This document shows, piece by piece, positions 1 to 12,728 of a stretch of DNA of 64,000 nt. The notes below the pieces were generated by a model, which ran no database searches, had not been told where the DNA came from, and was given only the letters and a program-made list of their open reading frames with translations. A program made the position numbers and the translations under genes. Each line of letters begins with the position of its first letter. Within the stretch, counting starts at the first letter, position 1. Source of the stretch: Ceratodon purpureus (lineage: Eukaryota > Streptophyta > Bryopsida > Pseudoditrichales > Ditrichaceae); assembly GCA_014871385.1 (NCBI GenBank), contig CM026426.1, positions 55,423,375-55,487,374 on the forward strand, read 5' to 3'.

Positions 1-225
1 TTTAGACCAACGACAGGTAGTTAATGGAAATTACCTACAGAACTTGAGTGACCGACGCTACATAAATATTCTAAAAAAAGATTTATAGCTCTAAGATGAA
101 CTGAAGAAGTCACCTCGACGTTTCCTTGTCCTGGACCACGTGGAACAATGATTGATATAGTAGTCTCCGAATGCGGCCAACTACTTGCTTTCTGTCTTGA
201 GGTACCAGAATGGAACCCCCTCATC
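1..225. other. left flank of the large MULE (host DNA)
   Basis: This stretch was contiguous with position 22050 onward before the MULE inserted, as shown by the shared 9-bp duplication. It lies downstream of the BRCT gene on the - strand. I see no convincing gene in it; the short open frames here are unsupported. Confidence 0.6.
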
Positions 226-234
226 GAGACAAAT
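226..234. repeat. target site duplication, left copy (GAGACAAAT)
   Basis: GAGACAAAT directly abuts the outer end of the left terminal inverted repeat and is repeated exactly at 22041-22049. Nine bases is the usual duplication length for Mutator-like elements. Confidence 0.93.
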
Positions 235-261
235 GCGTCGCGTTAATCACCCCCTACAAAC
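235..261 (+). repeat. left terminal inverted repeat of the large MULE
   Basis: It reads GCGTCGCGTTAATCACCCCC followed by TACAAAC. The reverse complement of 22013-22040 reads GCGTCACGTTAACAACCCCC followed by CTACAAAC. The two differ at about three bases plus one extra C in the C run. Confidence 0.9.
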
Positions 262-920
262 TTCTATTTGAGGGCGCCGCCGCTGCCCGTGCCTTGCTGC
301 CCGATGACGGGCCCCGCTTCTCCAAAAAGGGCCCGGGGTGACAGGCTGGGTCGAGGAGGGTTGACCCGGAGAACCCGCTGGCTGTCAGGCCGGGTCTCTT
401 TTTGAACCCGATATTGAAATGATGGGTCCTGGGTTCAAGGTGGATGATTTTATTTGGCAGGTGCTATGGATGATTTTCTTTTTGCACTACCCAACAATAG
501 AGAATAATCTAAGTGGATCCTTTTAACCCTCTACAGTGCGACTGTACCTGTAGTGTCACTATAGCTGTAGTGTCAAGGGTCTAGTCAGTAGGAATGCTCT
601 GTGCGCCTAGATTTGTGACAACCAGGTCCGTTTTTGGATACTACGTAACACTTTGTACTTCAAATGGTATTGGATATGTAGTGTAAGGAAAAATATATAA
701 TGCCGAGAATTTCGGATCTTGGAATTTTGAATTCTCGCACTACATCTTCCTTAAAAGGGGATATATTGGTGCTGATGGACCACAAGTTCGACCGTCTTCT
801 ATATTTCAGAAATCTTGAGATTTGTTTGAAGTGTAGAGTTTTTTCGTGGGTGACTGTTGTAGTTTGTATAGGAGTGGTTGTTAGTTTTCTTGAGTTATCT
901 AGTTGAAATACAAGGGTGAT
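262..920. other. left subterminal and 5' region of transposase copy 1
   Basis: The first 150 bases are GC-rich with repeated GGGTC and CCCGG words, a composition also seen at the right end (about 21840-22000). The part from about 660 to 900 resembles the stretch upstream of transposase copy 2 (about 3240-3460): both have GAGAATTTTGAA-like sequence near a CACTACA word. It therefore probably holds the conserved promoter and leader of the transposase gene. No separate gene is seen. Confidence 0.5.
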
Positions 921-2629
921 ATGGCAGGTGAGGGGTCTTCAACGATTGAGTTTAGGCGTACTTGTTCTAGCGAGGATGATACACTGTGTGATTACAACTC
1001 TATTCCGGAGAATAGAGTGTGCATGGAATCTGCTCTAGAGCTACACCAATTACAGAGGGTAGAAGGTCTAGCAGGCTTCTCCGATTACAACGAAGTGAAC
1101 GTCCTAGTGAGCGTTTTACCAGATCATATGCTGAACTGTGTTGAGGTCAAGGACGAGATTGAGTGTCCTGTGGTCCTTGCTGTAAGGGAACAGAGTCCTC
1201 ACGAAACCCTCTCATTTGAAGAAGTTACTAGGACAAGAGATTGTCACCTAGTCTCAGTGGTTTTGCCAACCGGAGTTGATCAACACTCCGCATTGATGAT
1301 GGAGAGAGCGTTATCGAATGTTTCAATCAGTAGAGATATGTTTGTCCAAGCGAAGGACCTCTGCAACATAGCAAACAATCGTGCACATGAGTCTTGGATG
1401 AAGCAGAAGGAGACTGCTAGCATTAGGCTCTGGAAGGATAAGAACATTAAAGACGTTTTCTTTTATCAAGAACTTAGTCTGCTGGATATCAATAAGAAAG
1501 AACAAGACGACGCTCCCTTCACACTTGGAGTTCAGACATCCTGGCAGAAGGCTATGCTTGTAAGATTTGGCCATGGAAGTGCTATTTCAGTGGACGCCAC
1601 GTTCGGTACAAGTCACACCCGGGTGAGTGAAGTCTCCCATAACCTGAGCTGTAGTAATTTTGTAGGTGTAGTGCAATAGGTTTAGGGATTTTTATCTTGG
1701 CATGTCCCAACACCTTGATCCAAAACCAACTCATGTGAGTATACTTTGATGCAGTATCCATTGTACACCGTTTTGGTGTTTGACGAATGGCGGAATGTTA
1801 TTCCGGTTGCTTATATCATTGTCTCTAGATCCAGCAAGATTGCTTTGAAATCCGTGCTACAGGCACTAAAGGACAAAGCCATATCTGTCAAGCCTGATTG
1901 GGAGCCATCTTCGATAATTGTGGACAATGCTCGAGCTGGATTGAATGTCATAGGGTAAGCTTATACATTGACTTTATTTTCTTTTGAATTTAGTTTAGGA
2001 TAATTATTAATGATCACGTGTAGTGCACCTTTCTCACAACTACAATACACTACAGGGAGTTGTGGCCGACGTCAAGGATCCTAATCTGTTTCAGGCATGT
2101 GGAGAAGGCATGGGCCAAAAATGCGGCAAATACAATACGTCGGATCGAAGACAGGACCGATATCCTGAAGGGTGTTGAAGACGTTCTGCACGGTGTAGGG
2201 TATGTTGTAGGAACTGATCCAGTGGCATGGGCTAACGAGGAGCTTGACAAGATTAAGAACGCACGGACTTTGGGAGCTAAGTTCATGGAATACATTGATA
2301 AGTACTGGAGAAAGGACATTGGGAAGTGGAGTGCTGCAAATCAGGACTACCCTCATGCTGGCCAAAACATGAATGCTAGTATTCATTCATTCCAAGCTAG
2401 TTTGAAAAGGATTTTGATGTTGAGGAAGCAAAATGTCGCAGGACAGCGGTTGGATTGGTTAGCTGATGATCTCAAGAACAAGGTCACGGGACAGTACTGG
2501 TATGCTAGAGCCCTAAAGGAGTATGGTTTATATCGTAATATCAAGCAAGAGTTTATGAATGCTAATCCTCAAGAAGGGGCTTATTTCGATGGGGATTTAG
2601 TTTCTCTACTGAAAAAATCCGTATTGTAG
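921..2629 (+). pseudogene. MULE transposase, copy 1 (truncated, catalytic Glu replaced)
   Basis: Three exons can be read by alignment with copy 2: 921-1622, 1755-1954 and 2056-2629. All have GT-AG borders at the same codon positions as copy 2, and together they form 492 codons in one frame. The start at 921 (MAGEGSS) matches the start of copy 2 (MATNGSS). First and second catalytic aspartates are present in AISVDATF and IIVDNA. The third acidic position is lost: copy 2 has the Glu of GIESFHANLK, while copy 1 has SIHSFQASLK with a His codon at 2384-2386. The gene ends before the SWIM zinc finger, and about 440 residues of the N-terminal region are missing compared with copy 2. It is unlikely to be a working transposase. 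It could at most act as a competing DNA-binding fragment, which is speculation. Confidence 0.85.
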
Positions 2630-3465
2630 AAAATTTGTGTAGCACATGTAGTACATGGATTTAGTGAACACTACATAACAATGGCAGATGAACACAATGA
2701 TATTGAATTCTGACATGTTGTAATAAAAAAAAGCATTTGAGAACTATATATGGTGTGTACTTCCAGTCCCCTCCTTTCCAAAAAACGGGACAATATGATA
2801 ACAAAGCTCTTGATTTTCTACACATATGACCACCCCTTGCGTTGCTTACAGCAACAGAAGTGAGTGCATGCTGACCCATCTGAACATGTCTTCAATGTCG
2901 GTGAACCCTCCAACACACCAGCTATCAACACCTAGCCTTACTTAAAGACTCATGTACCTTTCGACCTCCACATGAACTCTGTGTTTGCCACAAGTACATC
3001 AAACTCAAAATATACATAGTGTGACAATATAGATGTGATGTTCTACGTACTGTTATAAATGCGAACTAAGGCCATCCTTACCTTTGTGCATTTTAACCCC
3101 ACTTCTTACTACCAAAACCATGTAGTGCAAAGAAATGAACTGCGAACTACAAGATCAAGACCTACGGACTGTTATGATGTACTATACAACAACTTGTCCT
3201 ACACTCCATTGTGGATGAGTAGTGCAATTACACATCCGTCTTGCCTGAAATTATGGATCTGAGAATTTTGAAATTGGCACTACAGCTTCCTTGTAGTGGA
3301 GGATAAATTGTTGGCTTCGGCCACTTATTCTATGGTCCTCCATATTTGTTTAATGTTGAGGTTTGTATGCACGGTAGAGATTTGTTGGTATCGAGTGTTA
3401 TAGTTCCTAGAGAACAGGTTGCTAGTTTCTTTGTTCCTTGATATGGTAGAGAATTTGGAGTGACT
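2630..3465. other. spacer between the two transposase copies
   Basis: No gene is seen. It contains one exact TGTAGTGC (3121-3128) and several variants (GAGTAGTGCA near 3218, GGCACTACAG near 3276). The last 220 bases are related to the leader of copy 1. No internal terminal inverted repeat is recognisable here. Confidence 0.5.
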
Positions 3466-6400
3466 ATGGCAACAAATGGGTCCTCTGTGGTCGAGATTAG
3501 CAGTACCTGCACTGCTGAGGGTGACACACGTTTTGGTTCCCCTTATGAGAGAAACAAGGATTGCTTCATATCTTCTGTGATGCGTCGCCAGGTTCCTGAT
3601 ATCATTGATCTCACAAGTCCTTCCGACTATGAGAGGAAGAGTGCGCTTGGTAGAATTGCATCGAGTACGCATGACGGGAGGTCATTGCTAGCCCACAAGG
3701 TGAACTATGTCGATCTTAAGGATGACAGTTGGTGTGATTTGCTCCTGGGTCGAAGGTCGCCGAGTCCTCAGAAAAGAACGTCTCATGTTGATATAAGCAG
3801 TGAGAGTCATCCACCTCGAGTAGTTCTGCCACCTCGTTTTGGTCATCACTCCCCTGAGGACGTGCCACACGGTTGTAGTATGACAAGCGCCTCCGAGGCA
3901 TCACTACATGGCGCCATGTATCATCTTGAGCAACATCATACAAGTGACTCAGTCCGAACTACAAGCTCTCTTGCTTCCACGGGGTCGGAGGATGGGAGTG
4001 TGGACTTAGCTGCAGATATGTCGTCGTGTTCTACAGAACTGTCCCTAGCAAGTTCAGCTATGTCTACATCTCTGTCCATGAGATCTCAGCGTCCTGCAAA
4101 GCCAAGTCCAAAACCACAATATGTTGATCTTTCCTCTAGCTATTGTACATCTAGTTCATCTGTCTCTGAAAAAGAGAATTTAGAGGATTCCAGAGGTAGT
4201 CAGTACGAAGTTTCCTCGACTTCAAATCCTTCCTTCAATCTGACAGGGCATGTTGTTGACGAGGGTTTAGATTCAAATTGTAAGGACAGCCACAAGCAAT
4301 TTACAAACTTGAGTAGCGATAGGAATGTCAAGTTTGCTGCGGGGAACACTGTCCCTAAGGGAAAGGCTAACAGCGGTAGAGATGATAAACCAACAACCAA
4401 AGTGCCGTTGAAGAAGGAAAATCCGAAGGACAGCAAGCCCATGCGGCATATCTTGTCAGAGGATTGGGAGGAGGATGACCCACCATACCAAGGGCCAGAG
4501 CAAGAGGAAGAGCTAGTTAGAAGGCTTCGAGATATGAAGCAAACTCCTCCACCTGGTCCATTCTGTAGGGAGGATCTCACTTGGGAACCTATTCGAACCC
4601 AAAGCGGAGGCCGTTATTACATACACGAGGTTGCAGTCATCCCTTGGAAGAGACTTTCAGACTTCAGGGAGGGCGAGGGACAGGACAAATTGTATCCTTG
4701 TAGCTTCAACAAGGAGACAGTCTACAAGAATAAGCCTGGGAGCTTGGTACTACCAAGGGCTAACAGTGCTGCCAAAGTTATTAAGTAAGTTCCTTCTCGT
4801 CCTTAATCAGCTCGTTTGTTATTTTCTATTGTAGTGTATCATTGTGTATACTATGTGGCCAATATAGGAATTAGGGTACTAAGTGTAGTGCATTTATTGT
4901 ATAGGTTCAACTCGGGGTAGGCTATGTCCTTTCCATATAGTGCATGTACATTTATCGGGATTGTATTGGATTGAACTTGAGCAGGTTCAGCTGTAATTTT
5001 GGACCTGAAGATAATTCACATATCTACATTAAGGACTTGAAGGGCCTTCTTCAAGCAGAACAGCAAAGGAGGAAGAGAAGGGTCACTATTGCAGTAGAGA
5101 AGAAGCGCAAAGGGAAGAAGGTTATCCCGGATTTCAATGTAATGTGTACTGATAGAAGTACAGGGCAGAAGAAGCCACGCATAGGTTAAAAGGCTGCTGG
5201 CATGTCCAGGAAGCGAGGATGCCAACGGCATTTCCTGGCAAAGCAGAACTACATGGACACTACGTTGTGCCAGTTAGTGTACAAGGTTACTGAGCACGTA
5301 AATGTGCATGGTGAATTGTGCCACGGTGTGACGGTGGCTGGATTCAAGCACTCCATAGGGACTTCATTGTCGGAGAATATGAAGAACAAGCTTGGCAGTA
5401 TGTTAGACATGGGATTGACTTCTACACAGGTTATGATCCAACACAAGGCATGGGTGATGGAGATGGCACTGACAAACGCCCCAGTGAGCAGAGATATGTT
5501 TGTCCAGGCGCACGACGTCGGGAACATAGCAAACAAGCGTGCACAAGAGACTTGGATGAAGCACAAGAAGGAAACCGTTAGTATCAGGCTTTGGAAGGAC
5601 GAGAACATCAAGGAGGTATTCTTCTACCAAGAACACGGTCTATTGGATGTAAACAAGAAGGAACAGGAGGATTCCCCATTCACACTCGGATTTCAGACAG
5701 TTTGGCAGAAGACTATGCTTGTGAAATTTGGCCATCAAAGTGCTATTTCCATTGATGCCACGTTTGATACAAGTCACTCCCGGGTAAGCATTGTTTGACA
5801 TTACTTGAGTACTGAAAAATGTTAGTTGATATGCATGTAGTGCAAGTAGGCTCAGTGAGTACTCAATGTGACTTACACCTAAACCGTGGTCTGATAACAA
5901 GCTTTGTGAGCGTTTTGACTTGATGCAGTATCCATTGTATACCGTTATGGTGTTTGACGAGTGGCGGAATGGAATACCAGTTGCTTATTTCATTATTTCG
6001 AGTTCCACCAAAAACGCATTGAAACCAGTGCTACAGGCGCTGAAGGAAACAGCTTTAGCTGTCAAACCTGATTGGGAGCCCTCGTCAGTGATTGTGGACA
6101 ATGCTCAAGCCGAGTTGAACGTCCTAGAGTAAGTGGAATTAAATTTCTTTTCAATTCAATTAGCATAAGAGGATTTGTACTTATTCAAGCATCAATTGTA
6201 CTTTATGACTCTTACAGCCATGTTGCACTACAGGGAGTTATGGCCGAGGTCCAAGATCCTACTCTGTTTCTGGCATGTTAAGAAGGCATGGGCAGAAAAT
6301 GCGAAGAGCAAGATAAGTCGAATAGAGGATAGGGCGACTATGTTGAAGGATGTTGGTGACGTATTATATGGCAAGGGGTATGTTGTCGGAACAGATCCTG

Positions 6401-7563
6401 TGGCATGGGCTAACAAAGAGCTCGACAAGATAAAGGAGAAACGCCCTTGGGGTGCCAAGTTCATGAAGTACATCGACAAGCACTGGAGAAAGAAGATTGG
6501 GATGTGGTGTGCAGGAAACCGGAATGTCCCTCACGCTGGACAGAACACAAATGCCGGAATTGAGTCTTTTCATGCTAATCTGAAGAGAATTCTCTTGTTG
6601 GAGAAGCAAAGATTTGCTGGGCGCCGGTTGGATTGGTTAGCAGATGATCTGAAGAATAAGGTCACGGGACACTACTGGTATGCGAGAGCCTTGAAAGAGT
6701 TCGGATTTATTCGCAATTTCTCACAGGAGTTTCTCATTGCCAATGCAATCCTCCTTGCATATGGGATCCCCGACTCGTATGTTTACTTGAATCCGGAGGG
6801 GGAGGATATTGCGCTGGTAGTTTGCGTTGCTAATTATCCCAAGGTTTGGACAGTATACGGAACCGACACTGAGTGGGCACAATGTGACTGTTTTATTGGT
6901 CAACAGAACACTATGTGCAAGCATGTTATGAAGGTTTTTCTTATGAAGCATCCTGATATTGATGAAGGACTGATTCTTAGGGAAGCCGGGACAAGGTGTG
7001 AGATAGAGAGGACGATTCCGATGGTGGATGCGTTTGGATCGAAAAGGGACGACTTTGAGGGTGCCGAGGAGGACTTCTCTCGCCTCCCAAAGGATGAAAA
7101 GTACAAGGATGCATGTGTGCCAGATAGAGGCTGCACAGGGAAGCCTGAGAACAACGCAGGACTTGGAACGCAGTCCAATCCGATTGTTCTACGGGATGTA
7201 TCTCATCCACAGGAGTACAACTCTAAAGATATTATGGAGAAATGCTTTGGTACTGAAGAAAATCCCATTGACCTTAACCCCGTTCCCCTGCCACAGAATC
7301 AAAAAACTAAACAAGACAGCCCCGTGGAGTTGATAAAGGATCTCCTTGGCACAGCAGGTAAGCACACTGAGATTGGCCACCACCTGGTTGCTGATTTGAA
7401 GAAGATACGTGGGAAGCACAGGAAGATGATAGCACGTGGAATTGCATGCAACGAGCTGAAGGACACTACCCCGAAATTTCCCTTGCGGGAAGGTGATTGG
7501 TCATTAAAAAGGAAACTAGGTAGACTAGAAGTACCTAGGGCCGGTAAGCGTTGCAAAAGTTAG
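3466..7563 (+). CDS. MULE transposase with SUMO-interacting motifs and SWIM finger, copy 2
   Basis: Four exons, 3466-4784, 4985-5783, 5929-6128 and 6234-7563, keep one reading frame of 1216 codons. There is one in-frame TAA at 5187-5189 with coding sequence on both sides, so this copy needs a repair or readthrough to be functional. The DDE core is complete: Asp in ISIDATF (codon 5754), Asp in VIVDNA (6097) and Glu in GIESFHANLK (6562). A SWIM zinc finger (CDC, seven residues, CKH) follows near 6880-6930. The 440-residue N-terminal exon is Ser-rich and holds several SUMO-interacting-type motifs: VVEISS, DIIDLTSPSD (residues 45-54), YVDLKDD, VDISSES and YVDLSSS. The C-terminal tail has NPIVLRD, NPIDLNP and SPVELIKD. 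A Lys/Arg-rich stretch in exon 2 could bind DNA or act as a nuclear signal. It converges on the Ulp1 genes. Confidence 0.9.
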
Positions 7564-7955
7564 AAGGTAGACCTCAATGACTCTAAGCTAGACTCATGTA
7601 GTGCAATACAATGTAGTGCAAATGATATATTATACTATATAAAACTACATGGACTTCACTATGACCGAGACATTCAGTCGAGTGAAGCACTATTCTGGTC
7701 TTCTATGCTCAGACGGTCACATGTTTAATTTCAATAGATTAGTTATGTAATCCATGTTCTCAAAATAAGGTTGTGACCGTAATGTATTACGTGTAGTGCA
7801 TATATAAGTGTATTTGGCGAAGAAACCATGACATGTAGTGGTGCTTTTTAATTAGGCGATGGGTAACGCTGGCGCACGATCACGATGAATTTGAATTCTG
7901 TCGCAGTCCACATAGGAACTACATATTTAAGCTATATATATATATTTATCCGTAC
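7564..7955. other. convergent intergenic spacer
   Basis: It separates the 3' ends of transposase copy 2 (+) and Ulp1 copy 1 (-). It has three exact TGTAGTGC sites (7597, 7612, 7792) and a variant near 7836, the densest local cluster in the window, plus an AT-rich stretch near 7930. No gene is seen. Confidence 0.6.
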
Positions 7956-10900
7956 TTAGTCATCTATTGGAAAGACGCTTTCTGTAATATGTCCTTTTCT
8001 AGCGGCTCTATGGTTGGACTTTTGACGTACAAGACCTACTTCCTTGACTACGAGATGTTCTCTGCTTGAATCCATTGATGCTCCTCTGTTGACCTCGGCA
8101 GTAATCCGGCACGACATTCCGTCCATAGCACCTGAGACCATCGCCTTCCTAACTGCGTTCTTTAACTTCTGTTTCATGTCCAACACATCCCGAATGTCAA
8201 ATACATCGGACATCTACATCAACATAATGCCATGATGTAAGTATAAGTACACGGTGTGCCACATAAGATACCTTTATGTCACACGGAGATACCCAAGAAT
8301 GCGGTAGCCACATACTCTAACAGTGCTACAATTGAATATAAAATCCAAAGGGGATTGATGCCCAAACCTCTGCTGTCCAGTCGATGTCGTTTTCCTTTCC
8401 CAGAAACGCCATGTATGTGATAACAAAGCACATGACGTAGTATCCACACGACCATCCATCGCTTTGTTTGGGGCAACGAACGTGAGTCCAGGCTTTTGCG
8501 TCGGTACAAGTATTCCATCTGGGCGATCCTTCCGACTCACCTATTGCCATACACCATAACTTGCCTAAACAGTCATGTAGTTTACGACCTCCATGGAAGG
8601 TGTTGGAATCTATGGCACCTGAGTCGAACTTGAAGAATCCAGAGGTCGACAATATTGCTAAGCTCTAGTGAGTACTGTCCACAATGGGAACTATGACTGT
8701 CGTACTCTTCATCCGTCTAAATCCTGATTTCTTACTATAAAACCTTTGTAGTGCGTCAATTGAGTCATCTTCTTTGATGAGCGTACAAAGGCTAGTTGCT
8801 ATTAGAGAATTGCACAATAAAACCTCGTTAGGAAGGTATGATTGAAACCAAATACAAAAGAAATCCATGAGAGGCGTAGTGAGCAGTCCCTCTTGGGAAT
8901 CTAGGGCTTTCATGTCCGGAATAGGGCGTAAAATCGTACTGCCCGAATCAAAAAGGAACTCCAAATGTCCCCTTGTGGTGTCGCCATCCGCCAGTCTTAT
9001 ACGTTCCATCATAAGATGGTAGGCACTGCAATACAGAACGAACAGCGTATCTAAGTGTACCAACAACATGTAGTGTAAAATAATAATATGTAGTGCAGAG
9101 TAATAAATGGATTTTAAAGAAAAAGTGCACAACTACGGGGCTCTACAACCAGAGGAATATTACTTGGATCTTTAAGTGAACATGTATAGAGCAGTGACAT
9201 ATACTACCTACTGTTTACAGTAGGTGAATCCATGGGGGACATGAACAGTGCTACTGCTGTGCTCCGAGGTGGGGTCTCCTCGTGGGAAGTTATTGATGTC
9301 TGCTCCTCACAGGCCTCATCGGATGAAACCAATTTCAATGAACGAATAGGGGAGAGCATTGAACGCACACGACACGGACCTAACCTAAAATCAACATGTG
9401 TTGGAGTCTTCCTAAACCAACTTGATCCCGCCCGCATGATTGGCGGTGATGGGTTCCTTATGTGTAAGGAAAGAAGTTCTCTCTCCCTCAAGGCCCGGTC
9501 CTCATCTAGATGCGTCGTATTAGGTATGGTGGAAAGTGTACTTGCGGCTACCGTTGTAACCATTTCTAAGGACGTAGAATGTTGTTGAACTACAGTCTTT
9601 CCACTTGGGTCCACAACTTCCAGCGGCATGACATTGGCTGTAAGGATGGTTTGAGCGGTAATTGTTTCGTTATGTCCAGGGTAACCCAGCTCTCTGGAAG
9701 TCCGTTGGAGCTCCTTCTCACGAAGCTCCATAAACTTTCGTACAACGCCATTTACGGACTCTCTCAAATCCTCAGGGACTGGTCCTTGATTGTCCAACCC
9801 CAACATTGACCACCCGATGTCCACATCCTCGCGTATACATAACGACCTTGACATCACCTGTATTGCAAGAGCAATCACATTTAGTGGCTATTTACATATA
9901 CGATGGAGAATTACAGCGTTAATGATTGCTATGCAAATGTTGAAATAATGACCTTACTGAATGTTTTTACCTCGTCGCAATGAAGGCGCAAAGTTGTAGG
10001 ATTAGGTGGTCCACGAACCCACCACATGGCCGCAAGCTCGGCAGAATTTCTTCCCGTTCTGTGTAGGTCCACTATTGCTCGGCGTGCAACACGGTTGAGA
10101 AACTGCTCTATCACATGCAGTACGTCGTCCTGGTTCCATCCTTCGAAGCCCATTAGTCCCAGCATGTCACCCCAGCATCGACGAGGTGGAGCGCAAATTC
10201 CTCCAAAAATGCATGGGAAATATGCCCAGCCAATGTCAACAACATCTTGGGCACATGCGAAAAGGCATTTTGATTCTACCTCGTCCTTTGCTATAGCAAG
10301 TATGTTTTTTCTTGTCATGCCTGTAACTGGATGTGAAATCGGCGAGCGTCGTCCAAGTGAGATGCGACCATATAACTTGAGGGCACGAACAATATGGGGA
10401 CACTCTAGTTCCAGCGTCATTGGCTCGAGCTTCACATCCGACTGTAGTGCACTGAGTATACAGTCTAACTCTTCCTGTGTATGAGACCAAGGACGTGGAG
10501 GCATTATTGGAGATCCTTCCTTGCATAAAATTTGGAACATGGGGGATCATCCCCAATCCCTGTCTTCCAAACGAATTTCTTGCTCGCAGTCGTATAATCG
10601 GAGTTGGCCTAGAATATGAGACTTCCGCAAATCCTGTAGTGCAATATCTGCATTGAGTCGTTTGGAGACGTACAAAGCCTTGTCCTTCAGGTACTTCAGA
10701 TAGTGCTCCAGCTTGGTAAGTTCGTTGGTTCTCCCGTCGTGGTTTACCAACTCAATATAGGGATTCCATGGCTTCACAGACATCATGACGAAATTCACTT
10801 GTTCTTTATGTAGTGCGTCACGATCCCCCAAAACCTGCAATACAGAGAGCGTCACAAATCAGGCATTTCCGCCTGCACTACACGAGCATTTTTTGAATAA

Positions 10901-12728
10901 AGCTAAACAAAACCACAGCAAGTGGGGTCCTACACGCGCGTACCTCTGATTCTTTCCATTGTACCCACGGTCCTATAGAAGCATGTATGCGTTCTCCAAG
11001 TTCATCTCGTGATTCTAAAATTCGAAGCTCCGCCATGCATTCTTCATGGTTGTGTAGGAGTCTGCGATCGATGATAGTGCTAGCCGGTGAATCCTGGATC
11101 AGGTGATACAGTCCGGGACTACTCTGTACCTGAGGAGGACGGCCAATATTAGGGTACGTGTTCTCCACTGTTAGTGAGGCTGCATACCGCTGGGCCTTTT
11201 CCAGTACTTCTTCTCGCGTACAGTCAACAGAAAACGTATAAGACGATATGGGCGCATCTTCATGCACTACATTAGAGTGGACGGCTCCCATCTGCGACCC
11301 AACATGTGGGGAGGTATGAAACCGGGATGTATCCTCATGATCTGCTGAAGGCAGATTAGTTGTGTTGGGATTGTCTTGCATTCGTGAGAGCACCTCCTCC
11401 TCAGCTACTACGTCCTTCTTCCTCTTACGTGTGCCTGCTAGCGAATTACTCTTCTTCTTCACAGGACCTTTTGGATGTCCTCTAGAATGTGCAGGAGCAA
11501 CTAGCGACCCTTCGCGATCTCGTTTGGAGTACTTCACCCGGAAAACCGTATCCACTGTATCAAAATATTCTCCGAGGGTCTGCACTACAGTATGGCTATC
11601 CTTCGTGAACCTGTCATGCATTACCGTGGTCCTCTCCCTCTCAACCATCTCCTTTTGTGCGCATTCTTTCTTCTGGTAAAGCTTTGTCACATGTGGCTGT
11701 TGCGTAGTGCAAAGTCCCTCTTTCGGTACCTTCTCGTTGGGCAAGACTACATCCTTACTTGTCCCTCGACTGGTTTCCTTAAGAGACTCCCTAGTCTTTT
11801 TGGACTTTGGCTGCACTACACGAGGTACCTGTACCCTCGGGTTCCAGGGGCAGTGTCCCTCTTCCTCTGGGAACTTCAATCCTCTTTCCTGTAGGATACC
11901 TTTGAGCACGTGCTGTTCACTCTGAGTAAATGTTGGATACATTTTCAACACTCCAGACCCAACTTCTCTCCACTTATCACACTGGTCCTTATAACGATGA
12001 TACGAAAGTGCATTCTTGTCGCTAAAGTCTTCATGACAGTAGTTGCACCAATAGAAATAGCGCTTCTCCTGCCCAGGGTTCTCGTAGTAGTGATAACGGC
12101 AGGTGTAGTGCGCCTCAACTACAAGATCCTTGTATTCCTGCTCAGTATATAGACATGCGCACGGCACTCTACCTTGCTTTAACTCTGCTCTATAGACCCT
12201 CTCACCTCCAACCTTATACCCCTGCAACGTAAAGCAAAGGCCTTCAGAGATTGTAACAACAACTTCTGGTACAATCACAAGTGCAGAATACAACGAAGTG
12301 CCTCATGATATTCTATTGACTATGACGTACCTCTTGCAAACCTTGCACTCCATTTAGCAATAGCGTCTTCCACGTTGCAACTCCAAGCCCGTCTATAATC
12401 CGCTTATCCTCGTTCACAATCAACTTATCATCCTCAGGGAATTGAATTCTAGGACCTGTCACACCCACACCTAGAAAAGATATGGAGCTTGTACTCATGG
12501 CTGGGGGCAAATGTGATCTACTGTCAGCTGTAGCTCCGCTACAGCTCACACCCTGTTTGGGACGTCCCGGCACATGTTTTTTGAAGACAAGGTCTGTATC
12601 TGTAGATGCATCGTCGTCTTCTTCTACACTGTTTCGCAGCCCCAACAACGTTTCAATAGCTTCATCAATACTAGTTTCTCCTACAACGACCTGTTGAGAC
12701 CTTGCCCTCGTAACTCTGCGGCTGTTAT
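7956..12728 (-). pseudogene. zinc-finger and Ulp1 SUMO-peptidase gene, copy 1
   Basis: Readable exons in transcription order are 12331-12728, 10944-12221, 9971-10834, 9229-9857, 8368-9025 and 7956-8213. All borders are GT-AG and the frame is kept. An upstream first exon is probably missing from my reading. Exon 2 carries a cysteine/histidine finger (CRYH, then WCNYCHEDFSDKNALSYHR) and a basic, Lys-rich stretch. Exon 5 is a C48 (Ulp1/SENP) peptidase domain: His, Asp in FFKFDSG, Gln in CPKQSDG and Cys in WSCGYY. Two Trp codons have become stops: TGA at 10547-10549 and TAG at 8665-8667, the latter directly after the catalytic His codon 8668-8670. Both align with Trp in copy 2 and fit G-to-A change. 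The family removes SUMO from proteins in the nucleus. Several TGTAGTGC sites lie inside its exons. Confidence 0.85.

Noticed and set aside
2630-3465. Left end of a second, nested MULE before transposase copy 2
   Set aside because: The duplicated genes invite this reading, but no GCGTCRCGTTAA-like terminus is found here, and no partner at 12700-15700.
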